From assembly GCA_963843595.1 (NCBI GenBank), contig CAWJLG010000008.1, positions 372,001-436,000 of the forward strand: a stretch of DNA of 64,000 nt. The letters are read 5' to 3'. Origin of the DNA: CAIWHR01 sp963843595. GTDB taxonomy: Bacteria; Pseudomonadota; Gammaproteobacteria; Burkholderiales; Casimicrobiaceae. Below, piece after piece: positions 53,601 to 62,528 of the stretch. Position 1 is the stretch's first letter. Each line of letters begins with the position of its first letter. A program made the position numbers and the translations under genes. The notes under the pieces are model-generated. The model was not told the DNA's origin. It worked only from the letters and a program-made list of their open reading frames with translations, and did not search any database.

Positions 53601-54428
53601 ATGACGACAACTTTCATCGGCGGCGGCAACATGGCCACCGCACTCATCGGCGGCATGATCGCCCGCGGCGCCGCCGCGGCGGATTTCGCCGTCGTCGAGC
53701 CCTTCGCCGGGCAGCGGGCGAAACTGGCTGCCGCGTACCCCGGTGCCGCGCTGCACGCCACGACATCGGCGGAGGCGCTCGCCGGAGCCGCCCTCGTCGT
53801 GCTCGCGGTCAAGCCGCAGCACATGCGCGAGGTCGCGATGGCGCTCGCGCCGCATGTCGGCGCGGGCGCGCCGGTGGTGCTGTCGATCGCGGCCGGCATT
53901 CGCCTCGCCGATCTCGGGCGCTGGCTCGGTGGATATCACCGACTCGTGCGCAGCATGCCCAACACGCCGGCGCTGATCGGCAAGGGTATGAGCGGCGCGT
54001 TTGCGCGGCCGGAGGTCGATGCGAACGGGCGCGCCCTTGCGCACGAGGCGCTCGCCGCGGTCGGCGAGGTGCTCTGGGTCGCGGACGAATCGATGCTCGA
54101 CGCCGTCACCGGCGTCTCCGGCAGCGGTCCGGCGTATGTCTTCTATTTCCTGGAGGCGCTGGAAGCCGCTGCGCGCGAGCTCGGCTTCTCGCGCGACGAC
54201 GCGCGCAAGCTCGCGTACGCGACGTTCGGCGGCGCGGTCGCGCTGGCGCACGACAGCGATCTCGAGCCCGCGACGCTGCGCGCGCACGTCACTTCCAAGG
54301 GGGGCACGACCGAGCGCGCGCTGGCCTCGATGGAAGCCGGCGCGGTGAAGGCTGCCATCATCGCCGCGGTGAAGGCCGCCGCCGAACGCGCCCGGGAGCT
54401 GGGCGACGCGCTTGGCAAGGACGCCTGA
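53601..54428 (+). CDS. proC: Pyrroline-5-carboxylate reductase
   Basis: This 275-residue enzyme has the NAD(P)H-binding IGGGNMATALIGG, VVLAVKPQHM, SMPNTPALIGKGM and the C-terminal catalytic stretch VTGVSGSGPAYVFYF, with SKGGTTERAL near the end. It makes proline from pyrroline-5-carboxylate. It lies between yggS and yggT, eight bases before the latter. Confidence 0.96.
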   Translation: MTTTFIGGGNMATALIGGMIARGAAAADFAVVEPFAGQRAKLAAAYPGAALHATTSAEALAGAALVVLAVKPQHMREVAMALAPHVGAGAPVVLSIAAGIRLADLGRWLGGYHRLVRSMPNTPALIGKGMSGAFARPEVDANGRALAHEALAAVGEVLWVADESMLDAVTGVSGSGPAYVFYFLEALEAAARELGFSRDDARKLAYATFGGAVALAHDSDLEPATLRAHVTSKGGTTERALASMEAGAVKAAIIAAVKAAAERARELGDALGKDA

Positions 54429-54436
54429 GGCAACCG

Positions 54437-55009
54437 ATGAATCAGGCACTGAAGTTTCTGCTCGACACCCTCTTCGGGCTGCTGGCGTACAGCTTCCTGC
54501 TGCGCTTCGCGATGCAGTGGCTGCGGGCGCCGTTCCGCAATCCGGTCGGCCAGGCGGTGACGGCGCTGACCGACTGGGCGGTCAAGCCCCTGCGGCGCGT
54601 GCTGCCGGGATTTCGCGGCATCGACTGGTCGACGCTGTTCCTTGCCTGGGTCGCGCAGTTCCTCTGGCTCGTCGCGCTTGCGCTCGTCGTCGGGCGCACC
54701 GGCCTGGGCGGGCCCGCGCTCGTCACGCTGGCGCTGCTCGCCGGCGTCGAGCTCCTGAAGGCGCTGCTCTGGCTGCTCATCATTGTCGTGATCGCGCAGG
54801 CGATCCTGTCATGGACCGCGCCCGACGGTCCGCTCGCCGGCGTGCTCAACGCGCTCACGTTCCGCTTCCTCGCGCCGATTCGCCGCGTCGTTCCGCCCGT
54901 TGGCGGCACGCTCGACCTCTCCCCGCTGATTCTGATCGTCGTGATTCAGCTCGTGCTGATGCTCCCGGTCGCATGGCTCGAGGGCGTCGTGCTGAGCCTC
55001 TTCCGCTGA
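54437..55009 (+). CDS. yggT: YggT-family membrane protein
   Basis: This 190-residue protein has two YggT repeats of two hydrophobic segments each. Repeat one holds RFAMQWLRAPFRNPVGQAVTALTDW, and repeat two holds QAILSWTAPDGPLAGVLNALTFRFLAPIRRV. Members are implicated in osmotic tolerance or cell-division site organisation; no enzyme activity is known. It is in one transcript with yggS, proC and the DUF167 gene 10 bases further on. Confidence 0.92.
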   Translation: MNQALKFLLDTLFGLLAYSFLLRFAMQWLRAPFRNPVGQAVTALTDWAVKPLRRVLPGFRGIDWSTLFLAWVAQFLWLVALALVVGRTGLGGPALVTLALLAGVELLKALLWLLIIVVIAQAILSWTAPDGPLAGVLNALTFRFLAPIRRVVPPVGGTLDLSPLILIVVIQLVLMLPVAWLEGVVLSLFR

Positions 55010-55019
55010 CCCCCGCGCG

Positions 55020-55307
55020 ATGTCCGATGTGCCGTGGCGACGCGACGACGACGGTGTGCTCGTTCTGACACTGCACGTCCAGCCGGGGGCGAAGCGCACC
55101 GAGGTCGCGGGCAGGCATGGCGAGGCACTCAAGATCCGGCTCGCCGCGCCGCCGGTCGAGGGGAAGGCGAACGCCGAGCTGATGCGATTCCTCGCCGAGG
55201 CGTTCGGCGTGCACGCGCGCGCGGTCGCCCTCGTCCGCGGGGAGACGTCGCGGCAGAAGGTCGTGCGCATCGAGAGCCCCACGCAGCGACCGGATCGGCA
55301 ATGGTGA
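55020..55307 (+). CDS. DUF167 (YggU-family) protein
   Basis: This 95-residue protein has the DUF167 pattern LTLHVQPGAKRTEVAG, LKIRLAAPPVEGKANAELM and VALVRGETSRQKVVRIE. The structure of homologues is a small alpha/beta fold with no known function. It ends the yggS-proC-yggT group and converges with rsmA, 40 bases away. Confidence 0.93.
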   Translation: MSDVPWRRDDDGVLVLTLHVQPGAKRTEVAGRHGEALKIRLAAPPVEGKANAELMRFLAEAFGVHARAVALVRGETSRQKVVRIESPTQRPDRQW

Positions 55308-55347
55308 TGCCGCGGCGCCCGTGGCCGGCGGGCCCGCGAGGGGTCGG

Positions 55348-56136
55348 TCAGGACGTCTGCCCGGGTCGCCGTGCGAGCCGATTCGCCAGACGCACGTAGT
55401 CGTCCACCGCCAGCGTCTCCCCGCGCGCACCCGGATCGATGCCCGCAGCCGTCAGCGTCGCGGCATCGGTGACGTCCGCCAGCGCATTGCGCAGCGTCTT
55501 CCGGCGCTGGCCGAACGCCGCCGCGACGATGCGGGCGAAGAGCGCCTCGTCGGCGATCGCGGGTTTGGCCGAACCGAGGGGCACGAGACGCACGACGGCG
55601 GAGTCGATCTTCGGGGGCGGCGAGAACGCACCGGGCGGCACGACGAACAGCCGTGTCGTCCGGAACTTCGCTTTCAGCATCACGGTAAGCCGGCCGTAGT
55701 CCGGTGTGGCCGGCGCGGCGGTCATCCGGGCGACGACTTCCTTCTGCAGCATCACGTGCAGATCCTTGAGCCGCGCGTCGTGAGCGGCGAGTCGGAACAG
55801 CAGCGGCGAACTGATGTTGTACGGCAGGTTGCCGACAATACGCAGATTCGTCCCGAGTTGCGCGAAGTCGAATTCGAGCGCGTCACCCACGTGCAGCGTC
55901 AGCTTGTCGGAGGGATATTCGGCCGCCAGACGGGCGGCGAGGTCGCGGTCGATTTCGACGGCGGTCAGATGTCCGGCGCGCTCGATAAGCGGTCGGGTCA
56001 GCGCGGCGAGGCCGGGGCCGATCTCGACGAGGTTGTCGCCCGGACGCGGATCGATCGCGTCGACGATCCGCGCAATGTAATGCACGTCGGCCAGGAAGTT
56101 CTGGCCGAAGCGCTTGCGTGGTGCGTGTTCACGCAT
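55348..56136 (-). CDS. rsmA: 16S rRNA dimethyladenosine transferase
   Basis: This 262-residue methyltransferase has the KsgA signature: KRFGQNFLAD, EIGPGLAALTRPL for S-adenosylmethionine, IVGNLPYNISSPLLF with the catalytic NLPY, and PPPKIDSAVVRLVP in the C-terminal domain. It dimethylates two adjacent adenosines near the 3' end of 16S rRNA. In related genomes it follows pdxA directly; here a 2-kb gene intervenes. The ATG at 56136 was chosen by the MREHAPRKRFGQ start typical of the family. Confidence 0.96.
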   Translation of the reverse strand: MREHAPRKRFGQNFLADVHYIARIVDAIDPRPGDNLVEIGPGLAALTRPLIERAGHLTAVEIDRDLAARLAAEYPSDKLTLHVGDALEFDFAQLGTNLRIVGNLPYNISSPLLFRLAAHDARLKDLHVMLQKEVVARMTAAPATPDYGRLTVMLKAKFRTTRLFVVPPGAFSPPPKIDSAVVRLVPLGSAKPAIADEALFARIVAAAFGQRRKTLRNALADVTDAATLTAAGIDPGARGETLAVDDYVRLANRLARRPGQTS

Positions 56137-56221
56137 GGGAACTCGGGACAGACAGGTCTGCAGGCCGTGCGGCGGCGACCAAGCCGTCAGACGTCGCGAA
56201 GGTGTGATCCATCCCGTATGG

Positions 56222-58282
56222 TCACGGCGCGCACATCGCCACGTTGTCCGGTCCGTAGCCCTCTGCGACGTAACCCCCGGCCAGCATCTGGTCACGCACT
56301 GCCGCGCTCGTCGTATAGCGATGGTTCGTGTCCGCGCGAGCATTCCACAACCGATACACGGGGGTGCTGCCTGCCGGGCAGCTGCCCGTGATGGGCCCGG
56401 GCAGATCGACGGTAAACGCGTCGTCTGTCTCGAAGATGAGCGTCGGGAATATCGCCTTCACCGCAGCACATTCCGCGGGCGAGGCCGAAAAGTAGTGCGA
56501 GTCTCCGAGTCCCGGGGGCACATAGAACCGGCACACGGGCATCGCGCCCAGCGGAGGCGTGGCGAACGCGTGAAAACCCAGGCCGGTTCGTACCCACCCG
56601 CCCGGCGGGGAATGATCGAGGGCATCGATTTCCACCGGATTGGCCGAAAGGAAGAAGTGGCCGAGGCTAACGTTGAAATATTCGACGACCGGGGATCTGC
56701 CACCGTCTCCCTGGAAGCTACGGACATGGAACCCATTCGTCGTCCCCGATTCGATCGACGCGAGCAGGACATTGCCGCCACGCAGGCCCAACAGCGAGAC
56801 TGCTGCTGCTGGCCCGCGATACGACGCGCGAATCAGGGAGTCGACCTTGGTGATTCCGCCGTTGCCGAAGCCCGGGTCGAGCGAGCCATCGGTCCGATAG
56901 CGAACGAGCACCGGCTGGTAGAGCCAGTCCATGTAGTCGATGTTCGGCGTGCCGGGAGTGACGAGCAGCGCACCGACGAGGAGCGGCTTCCCGTCCGGCT
57001 GCGACACGAAGTCCTGCAGGATGAGTGGCATCCCGCTCTGATTGGGTATGACACCGAGCGTGCCGAACATGGTGTCGGGCGAACCGTTGGCGCGTAATTT
57101 CAGCAGCGAGAACTCGCTTCCGCCGAGGAGGATCGAGCCATCCTCCAGCACCAAGGGAGCGCGGAGCGCGAACGTCCCCGCAACGACACCACCCTGGCCG
57201 AACGACGTGTCGACGCGACCGGTCGAGGTCAGCTTCATCACGAACGTCTGCTCCGCCTTCTCGGCGTTCGTGCCCAGCAGCAGGACCCCGCCGTCGGGGG
57301 CAGGCGAGATGCGGTTGACGCATCCGCCGAGGAAAGGCCCGATGAAGCCCTGTCCGTCGCCGAACGCGGGATCGGGTGCTCCGTTCGGGCTGTAACGAAA
57401 TGCATACCAGGAGCTGCTGCCGGTGCACGACCCGAAACTGCGCAGCGCAACCACGATGCTGCCGTCGGGCTGCATCGTGACTGCCGTTGGGAAGCCAAGG
57501 ATTGGCGTGGCCGGCGCGATGACGATCTCGCCGACCATCACGCCGTGCGGGGAGAAGCGGAAGATCGCGGGCGTAGCCGCGGCGTCGTTTCTCAGGCCGG
57601 CGATCACGATCTCGTCGTTGGCACCGAGCACCTGCACCAATCCGATGCGGGTCCGGTCCAGCTGCAGTTCGCCATCGACGCCGAAGGTCCCGTCGATCGC
57701 TCCCGAGTCGAGAAGTCGCTGACCGCCGACGATGACCCGCCCGCTGCTTTGCGCGCCGAGAATCGACGTTCCGATTCGGGCGGGACTTTCGAGCACACGC
57801 GTCGCGCCGTCGGTACCGAACGAGGGATCGGCAAGGCCGGGCTTTGCCGGTAGGGGAGCCTCGGGGCGCGGACCGACGGTCAGCGTCGTCGTACCGACCA
57901 GCGCTCCGGGCGTGTACGTTCCCACCCCGATCTCGGTCCGTGCGAAACGGTTCACCGTGTAGGTACCGGCAGCGAGCGGGCCGATGTCGCTCGTCCACCG
58001 ATAACCTGGCGGCGTCGCGAAACAGACATTGCTGAACGTGAGGGTGAAGTCGATCACCGCGCCGGTCACCGAGGGCGGAATGTCGTGGGTCCCCGAACGA
58101 CAGCCGCCACCCGTCACGTAGAGTCGAATCACTTCGTCTCCACTCGCGTGAACGCTTGGCGGATTACGCGCGCTCATGTCCGTGTAGGTCACGGCCGGTG
58201 CCGCGGCGAGCGCTACGGTGGAAACGAAGCCACCGGCCAGTGCAGCCAATGTCAGGCGAGCGACGAAAGCGAAGGTCCGCAT
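56222..58282 (-). CDS. Secreted delta-60-repeat protein with C-terminal DUF5648-like repeats
   Basis: This 686-residue protein has a signal peptide (LTLAALAGGFVSTVALAAA) and an Ig-like N-terminal part. At least six delta-60 repeats of about 55 residues follow, recognised by short motifs such as LADPSFGTDG, AIDGTFGVDG, APDPAFGDGQG, RVDTSFGQGG, SPDTMFGTLG and SLDPGFGNGG. Such repeats probably form a beta-propeller. The last 150 residues hold a DUF5648-like part: VVEYFNVSLGHFFLS, VCRFYVPPGLGDSHYFS and PVYRLWNARADTNHRYT. It is likely a surface or secreted protein of unknown role. It stands between pdxA and rsmA, which are otherwise usually adjacent. Confidence 0.88.
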   Translation of the reverse strand: MRTFAFVARLTLAALAGGFVSTVALAAAPAVTYTDMSARNPPSVHASGDEVIRLYVTGGGCRSGTHDIPPSVTGAVIDFTLTFSNVCFATPPGYRWTSDIGPLAAGTYTVNRFARTEIGVGTYTPGALVGTTTLTVGPRPEAPLPAKPGLADPSFGTDGATRVLESPARIGTSILGAQSSGRVIVGGQRLLDSGAIDGTFGVDGELQLDRTRIGLVQVLGANDEIVIAGLRNDAAATPAIFRFSPHGVMVGEIVIAPATPILGFPTAVTMQPDGSIVVALRSFGSCTGSSSWYAFRYSPNGAPDPAFGDGQGFIGPFLGGCVNRISPAPDGGVLLLGTNAEKAEQTFVMKLTSTGRVDTSFGQGGVVAGTFALRAPLVLEDGSILLGGSEFSLLKLRANGSPDTMFGTLGVIPNQSGMPLILQDFVSQPDGKPLLVGALLVTPGTPNIDYMDWLYQPVLVRYRTDGSLDPGFGNGGITKVDSLIRASYRGPAAAVSLLGLRGGNVLLASIESGTTNGFHVRSFQGDGGRSPVVEYFNVSLGHFFLSANPVEIDALDHSPPGGWVRTGLGFHAFATPPLGAMPVCRFYVPPGLGDSHYFSASPAECAAVKAIFPTLIFETDDAFTVDLPGPITGSCPAGSTPVYRLWNARADTNHRYTTSAAVRDQMLAGGYVAEGYGPDNVAMCAP

Positions 58283-58339
58283 GTGGACTCAGGGCGCACT
58301 CGGCGAGGCGTGACGGACATTCGACGCGCCGACCGGGGC

Positions 58340-59380
58340 TCAGGTCGCCGGTCGCGAATGGGCGAGTTCGATCGCGAGGTCCACGGCGGCGAACAGGCTG
58401 CCCGGGTCGGCGTGCTTGATTCGCGCCGCATCCGCCGCGAGATCGAGCGCCGTGCCGTGGTCGACCGACGTGCGAATGTACGGGAGGCCCAGCGTCACGT
58501 TGACGCCGCCGCCGAAGCTCACCGCCTTGAGCGCCGGCAGCCCCTGGTCGTGGTACATGATCACGATCGCATCGAAGCCGCGCGCGATGGCGGGCACGAA
58601 AACGGTATCGGCGGGCAGCGGGCCGGAGGCGTCGACGCCCTGCTGGCGCGCAGCGGCGATGGCCGGCGCGATGACGTCGATCTCCTCGCGCCCGAGGTGG
58701 CCGCCTTCGCCGGCATGCGGATTGAGGCCGCAAACCGCGATGCGCGGCGCGGTGATGCCGAACTTTGCCTTGAGCTCCGTGGCGACGATGACGATGGTCT
58801 CGCGGACTGCCGCGGGGGTGATCGCCGCCGGCACCTTCGCAAGCGCCAGGTGCGTGGTGACGAGGGCGACGCGCAGCGCCGCTTCGTCGTCGCCGCCGAC
58901 CAGCATCATCACGACGCGCGGCGTGTGCGTGCGCTCGGCGAAGAACTCGGTGTGCCCGGAAAACGGGATGCCCGCGTCGAGCAGAACGCTCTTCTGCACC
59001 GGCGCGGTCACCAGCGCCGAGAAGCCTCCCGTCGCGCAGGCGTCGGAGGCGCGCATCAGCATCTGCAGCACGCTGTGCGCGTTCGTCGGATCCGGGTGGC
59101 CCGGGCTCACGGGTGCCGCGAGCGGCTGGTCCCAGATTTCGATCGCGCCCATCCCGGGGGCAAATGACGCGGGATCGTAATCGACGTAGACGGCGTTGGC
59201 ACCGATGCGCGCCGCGCGACGGGCGAGCAGTTCGCGATCGCCGATGAACACGAGCCGCGCCGCAAACGCGCGCTGGCGATGCCGTTCGGCGAGCATGGCC
59301 AGGAGTTCGGGACCGATGCCTGCCGGCTCCCCGGCCGTCACGGCCAGCGTCGCTCCTCGGTCACGCCTCGGGATGCTCAT
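58340..59380 (-). CDS. pdxA: 4-hydroxythreonine-4-phosphate dehydrogenase
   Basis: This 346-residue enzyme has the PdxA motifs: AVTAGEPAGIGPEL at the start, the metal-binding His in PFSGHTEFFAERT, CGLNPHAGEGGHLGREE and MYHDQGLPALKAVSFGGGVNVTLGLPYIRTS. It oxidises 4-phosphohydroxythreonine in the pyridoxal-phosphate pathway. It lies six bases downstream of the GH31 gene on the same strand. The usual upstream neighbour surA is not in the window. Confidence 0.95.
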   Translation of the reverse strand: MSIPRRDRGATLAVTAGEPAGIGPELLAMLAERHRQRAFAARLVFIGDRELLARRAARIGANAVYVDYDPASFAPGMGAIEIWDQPLAAPVSPGHPDPTNAHSVLQMLMRASDACATGGFSALVTAPVQKSVLLDAGIPFSGHTEFFAERTHTPRVVMMLVGGDDEAALRVALVTTHLALAKVPAAITPAAVRETIVIVATELKAKFGITAPRIAVCGLNPHAGEGGHLGREEIDVIAPAIAAARQQGVDASGPLPADTVFVPAIARGFDAIVIMYHDQGLPALKAVSFGGGVNVTLGLPYIRTSVDHGTALDLAADAARIKHADPGSLFAAVDLAIELAHSRPAT

Positions 59381-59386
59381 GTTCGC

Positions 59387-61621
59387 TCATGCCAGTGGCT
59401 GGACCGGGAGCGTGGCCGCGTCGCCGAAGCCTTCGACCTTCACTCCCGCGGCCGCGTGAACGTCGTGCGCGCCGTCGGCCCCCGGAACGATCCGCACCTG
59501 GGCGAAGCCGTCGAGTGCGTGCGCCGGAATCCCGAACAGCCAGAGCCGCTCCAGCGGATGGGCAGGATCGATCTCGCCGGTGTGCTGGACGGCGCGGCCG
59601 AGCGGCAACGCGTAGCCTTCGCGACCGAACACCGGAAACTGGTCGAGCGCGGCCTTGTAGCGCAGCACGCGCTGCCCCGGCAGCCGTTGCCGCGAATTGA
59701 GGTCGTACCAGGCGCCGGGCGGCAACGCGATCTCGACCTCGCCGCCCGCCTGAATGATCGGCGCGACGAGCAGCGCGTCACCGCACATGAACTGCGTCTC
59801 CTGACCGCGCACCAGCCGATTGCCGGGGAACGCGAGCGCCATGGCGCGCATCACCGGCAGGCCGGTCGCGCCGGCCTGCGCAATCACCGTCTGCAGGTAG
59901 GGAATCAACCGGTAGCGGAAGGCGAGCCACTTGCGCGCGATCGCTTCGGCTTCTGGACCGAACGCCCACGGCTCGCGCTCGCCGACGCCGTGCAGGCGGA
60001 TGTGTGAGCTGAACACCGTCGCCTGCAGCCAGCGCACGAACAGCTCGGCGTCGGGCTGCGTCGAGCCGTAAAAGCCGCCGATGTCCGACGAGTGGTACGG
60101 CACGCCGCTCATGCCCCACGACAATCCGCCGCGGATCGAGGCGGCAAGCCCTTCCCAGTCGCTTTGCGGGTCGCCGCCCCACTGGATCGGATAGCGCTGG
60201 CTGCCGGTCCAGCCGGCGCGTCCCCACACCATCGGCGGGCCATCCTCCTCGCGCTGGAATTTGGCCGTGGCCTCGTAGACGCACTGGTTGTAGAGCAGCG
60301 GATACACGTTGTGCAGCCGCGTCCCGCGATCGCCGTTGAAGGCAACCGCGTCGTCGGGCACCTGCTCGCCGAAATCGCTCTTGATCACGTCGACGCCGTC
60401 GGCGAACAGCTTCTCGTGCGCGTCGCGCCACCACGCGTAGGCGGCAGGGTCGGTGAAATCGAGGATGCCGCTTTCGGGCAACGGCGTCAGCACGTTGCCG
60501 AAGGGGCTCGTCCCGGGCGCCACGTCCCAGCCGAACACGTACGGATCGCCTTCGGCAGTCGTCAGCAGGAAGCGGCGCGCCGCGAGCTCCTGGAACAGCG
60601 GGTCGTGCACCGAAACGTACGGATACTCCCAGACGCAGATCCGGAAGTGGTGTGCCTTGATCGCGTCGAGGTCCGCCTTCGGGTCGCGGAAGCGCTCGGG
60701 GTCCCACTGGAAATTGAACCGGGTCTCGACCTTCCACGCCGCGCGGCCGTCGAGCGTGAGCACGTCGCAGGGAATCCGGTGCTCGCGCAGCTTGGCCGCC
60801 ACGGCGGCCGCCTCGGCGGGCGTCTTGTAGTACGCGCGGGACACCCACAGGCCGAGCCCCCACATCGGCACCGGCGGTGCGCGGCCGGTGAGCTGCGTAT
60901 AGCGATCGAGGATGCCGGCCGGCGTTTCGGCGGCGAAGAGGAAGAGGTCGATCGCCTCGTCGTCGACCATCATCGCGTAGCTGCGGTGCGACCAGTCGGG
61001 ATGCCCGACGCCGTGCGACACCATGCCCGGCGTGTTGACGAAGACCCCCCACGCGCCCTTGCCGTTGCCCGGGCTCCACGCGAACGGCGCGTTCTTGTAG
61101 GCAAGTCCGGTGTTGACGCCGAGCGCGTCGACGACCTGCGAATGAATGAGCTGCCCGCGCTTGTCGAGGGGGCCGAATTTCTCGCCGAGGCCGTACACGG
61201 CTTCGCCCGAGGCAAGCGCGAACGCAGCCGTCCACTGATTGCCGTGGCGCAGCCGGCCGAACGCGGGCAGGCGCGTCCAGCCGCGAAAATGCTCGTCGGT
61301 GATCGACCCGAAGACGGGTGCGCCCTTGTGCAGCAGCCGGAAGCGCAGCGGTGTGCCGGTGATTTCCAGCACCGCATCGCTCGCCGTGAAGCGCCAGCCG
61401 CCATGTTCGGCCTTGGCGAACGTGCACGGCTGCGCGCGGCCCTGGACAAGGCCGTAGTCGGGGCGGGCGTTCGGTCCGAGGCGCAGCCGGAACACCCCGG
61501 GCCCGTAACAGGACACCTCGAGGATGTCGCCCGTTGACGTCGCGAAGGAGGCGCCGGAACTCGACGTGTCCATCACCTGCGGCGCGTCGACGCGGAGATA
61601 CGAAGTGGGATCGAAGTACAT
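59387..61621 (-). CDS. Glycoside hydrolase family 31 (alpha-xylosidase/alpha-glucosidase type)
   Basis: This 744-residue enzyme has an N-terminal beta domain, then a TIM barrel with the catalytic nucleophile in VIKSDFGEQVP and the acid/base Asp in QWGGDPQSDWEG. WGRAGWTGSQRYP and GVPYHSSDIGGF are conserved GH31 segments, and the C-terminal beta part ends around DGAHDVHAAAGVKVEG. The overall length fits YicI-type alpha-xylosidases, which release xylose or similar from alpha-linked oligosaccharides. No signal peptide is visible, so it acts in the cytoplasm. With the lactonase, epimerase and aldolase upstream it forms a sugar-catabolism operon. Confidence 0.92.
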   Translation of the reverse strand: MYFDPTSYLRVDAPQVMDTSSSGASFATSTGDILEVSCYGPGVFRLRLGPNARPDYGLVQGRAQPCTFAKAEHGGWRFTASDAVLEITGTPLRFRLLHKGAPVFGSITDEHFRGWTRLPAFGRLRHGNQWTAAFALASGEAVYGLGEKFGPLDKRGQLIHSQVVDALGVNTGLAYKNAPFAWSPGNGKGAWGVFVNTPGMVSHGVGHPDWSHRSYAMMVDDEAIDLFLFAAETPAGILDRYTQLTGRAPPVPMWGLGLWVSRAYYKTPAEAAAVAAKLREHRIPCDVLTLDGRAAWKVETRFNFQWDPERFRDPKADLDAIKAHHFRICVWEYPYVSVHDPLFQELAARRFLLTTAEGDPYVFGWDVAPGTSPFGNVLTPLPESGILDFTDPAAYAWWRDAHEKLFADGVDVIKSDFGEQVPDDAVAFNGDRGTRLHNVYPLLYNQCVYEATAKFQREEDGPPMVWGRAGWTGSQRYPIQWGGDPQSDWEGLAASIRGGLSWGMSGVPYHSSDIGGFYGSTQPDAELFVRWLQATVFSSHIRLHGVGEREPWAFGPEAEAIARKWLAFRYRLIPYLQTVIAQAGATGLPVMRAMALAFPGNRLVRGQETQFMCGDALLVAPIIQAGGEVEIALPPGAWYDLNSRQRLPGQRVLRYKAALDQFPVFGREGYALPLGRAVQHTGEIDPAHPLERLWLFGIPAHALDGFAQVRIVPGADGAHDVHAAAGVKVEGFGDAATLPVQPLA

Positions 61622-61643
61622 GGATATCGCCTCGGGAGGCGCG

Positions 61644-62528
61644 TCAGCCGGCGAACAGCGGTTCGGGCAACCCTGGAATGGCGGTCCGCATTGCGAACAC
61701 GCCGCCGGACTGCGGCAGCCGCGCGAGTTCGTCGGGCTCGCGTTGCTGCCGCGCCGTCGTCACGTATAGCGTCATCAAGTCGGCGCCGCCGAACGCGCAC
61801 ATCGTCGGGCACATCGCCGGCACCGGGTACGCGGCGAGTGTGGTGCCGTCGGGAGCGATGCGCAATACCTTGCCGGCGCGGTAGTGCGCCGTCCAGTAGC
61901 AGCCTTCGCTGTCCACCGTGCCGCCGTCGGGGCGATCGCATTCGCCGTCCCAATGCGCGAACACGCGGCGGCGGCTCGGCACGCCCGTCGCCACGTCGTA
62001 GTCGTACGCGTGGACGACACGCCGCGGCGTGTCGGCGTGGTACATCGTGCGACCGTCCGGGCTCCATGCGAGTCCGTTGCTGATCGTGAGGTCGCCCAGC
62101 ACGCGGGTCAGGCGGAGATTGCCGTCCAGACGCATCAGCGCCGCCGAAGGCGCATCGCGGTTTTCGTTCATGGTGCCGGCGAAGAACCGACCCTGCCGGT
62201 CACAGCGTCCGTCATTGAAGCGATGATGGTCCGGATCGTAGGGCGCCTCGGCGATCCTGCGCTCCAGCGTGCCGTCGGCCCGGGCGAACCAGATGCCACC
62301 GCGCAGCGCAACGACGAAGCCGCCGTCCTCGCGCTGGGCGAAGCAGCCGATCGACTCCGGCATCGGCATCGTGTGATTGCTCCCGGTCGCCGGGTCGAAT
62401 CGATGGAGCGCGGGCGCGTTGATGTCGACCCAGTAGAGCACCTGTTCGGCCATCGACCAGACCGGGCATTCGCCGAGGCTCGCCCTTGCGTCGAGCGCGC
62501 AGCGAAAAGGTGACGCGTCGACAGTCAT
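61644..62528 (-). CDS. SMP-30/gluconolactonase-family sugar lactonase
   Basis: This 294-residue beta-propeller enzyme has the SMP-30 motifs LGECPVWSMAEQVLYWVDI with the metal Glu, RFNDGRCDRQGRFFAGTMN, and SNGLAWSPDGRTMYHADT with the metal Asn and Asp. It hydrolyses aldonolactones such as arabinono- or galactonolactone. Its ATG at 62528 overlaps the epimerase stop by four bases. The GH31 gene follows 22 bases after its stop. Confidence 0.92.
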   Translation of the reverse strand: MTVDASPFRCALDARASLGECPVWSMAEQVLYWVDINAPALHRFDPATGSNHTMPMPESIGCFAQREDGGFVVALRGGIWFARADGTLERRIAEAPYDPDHHRFNDGRCDRQGRFFAGTMNENRDAPSAALMRLDGNLRLTRVLGDLTISNGLAWSPDGRTMYHADTPRRVVHAYDYDVATGVPSRRRVFAHWDGECDRPDGGTVDSEGCYWTAHYRAGKVLRIAPDGTTLAAYPVPAMCPTMCAFGGADLMTLYVTTARQQREPDELARLPQSGGVFAMRTAIPGLPEPLFAG

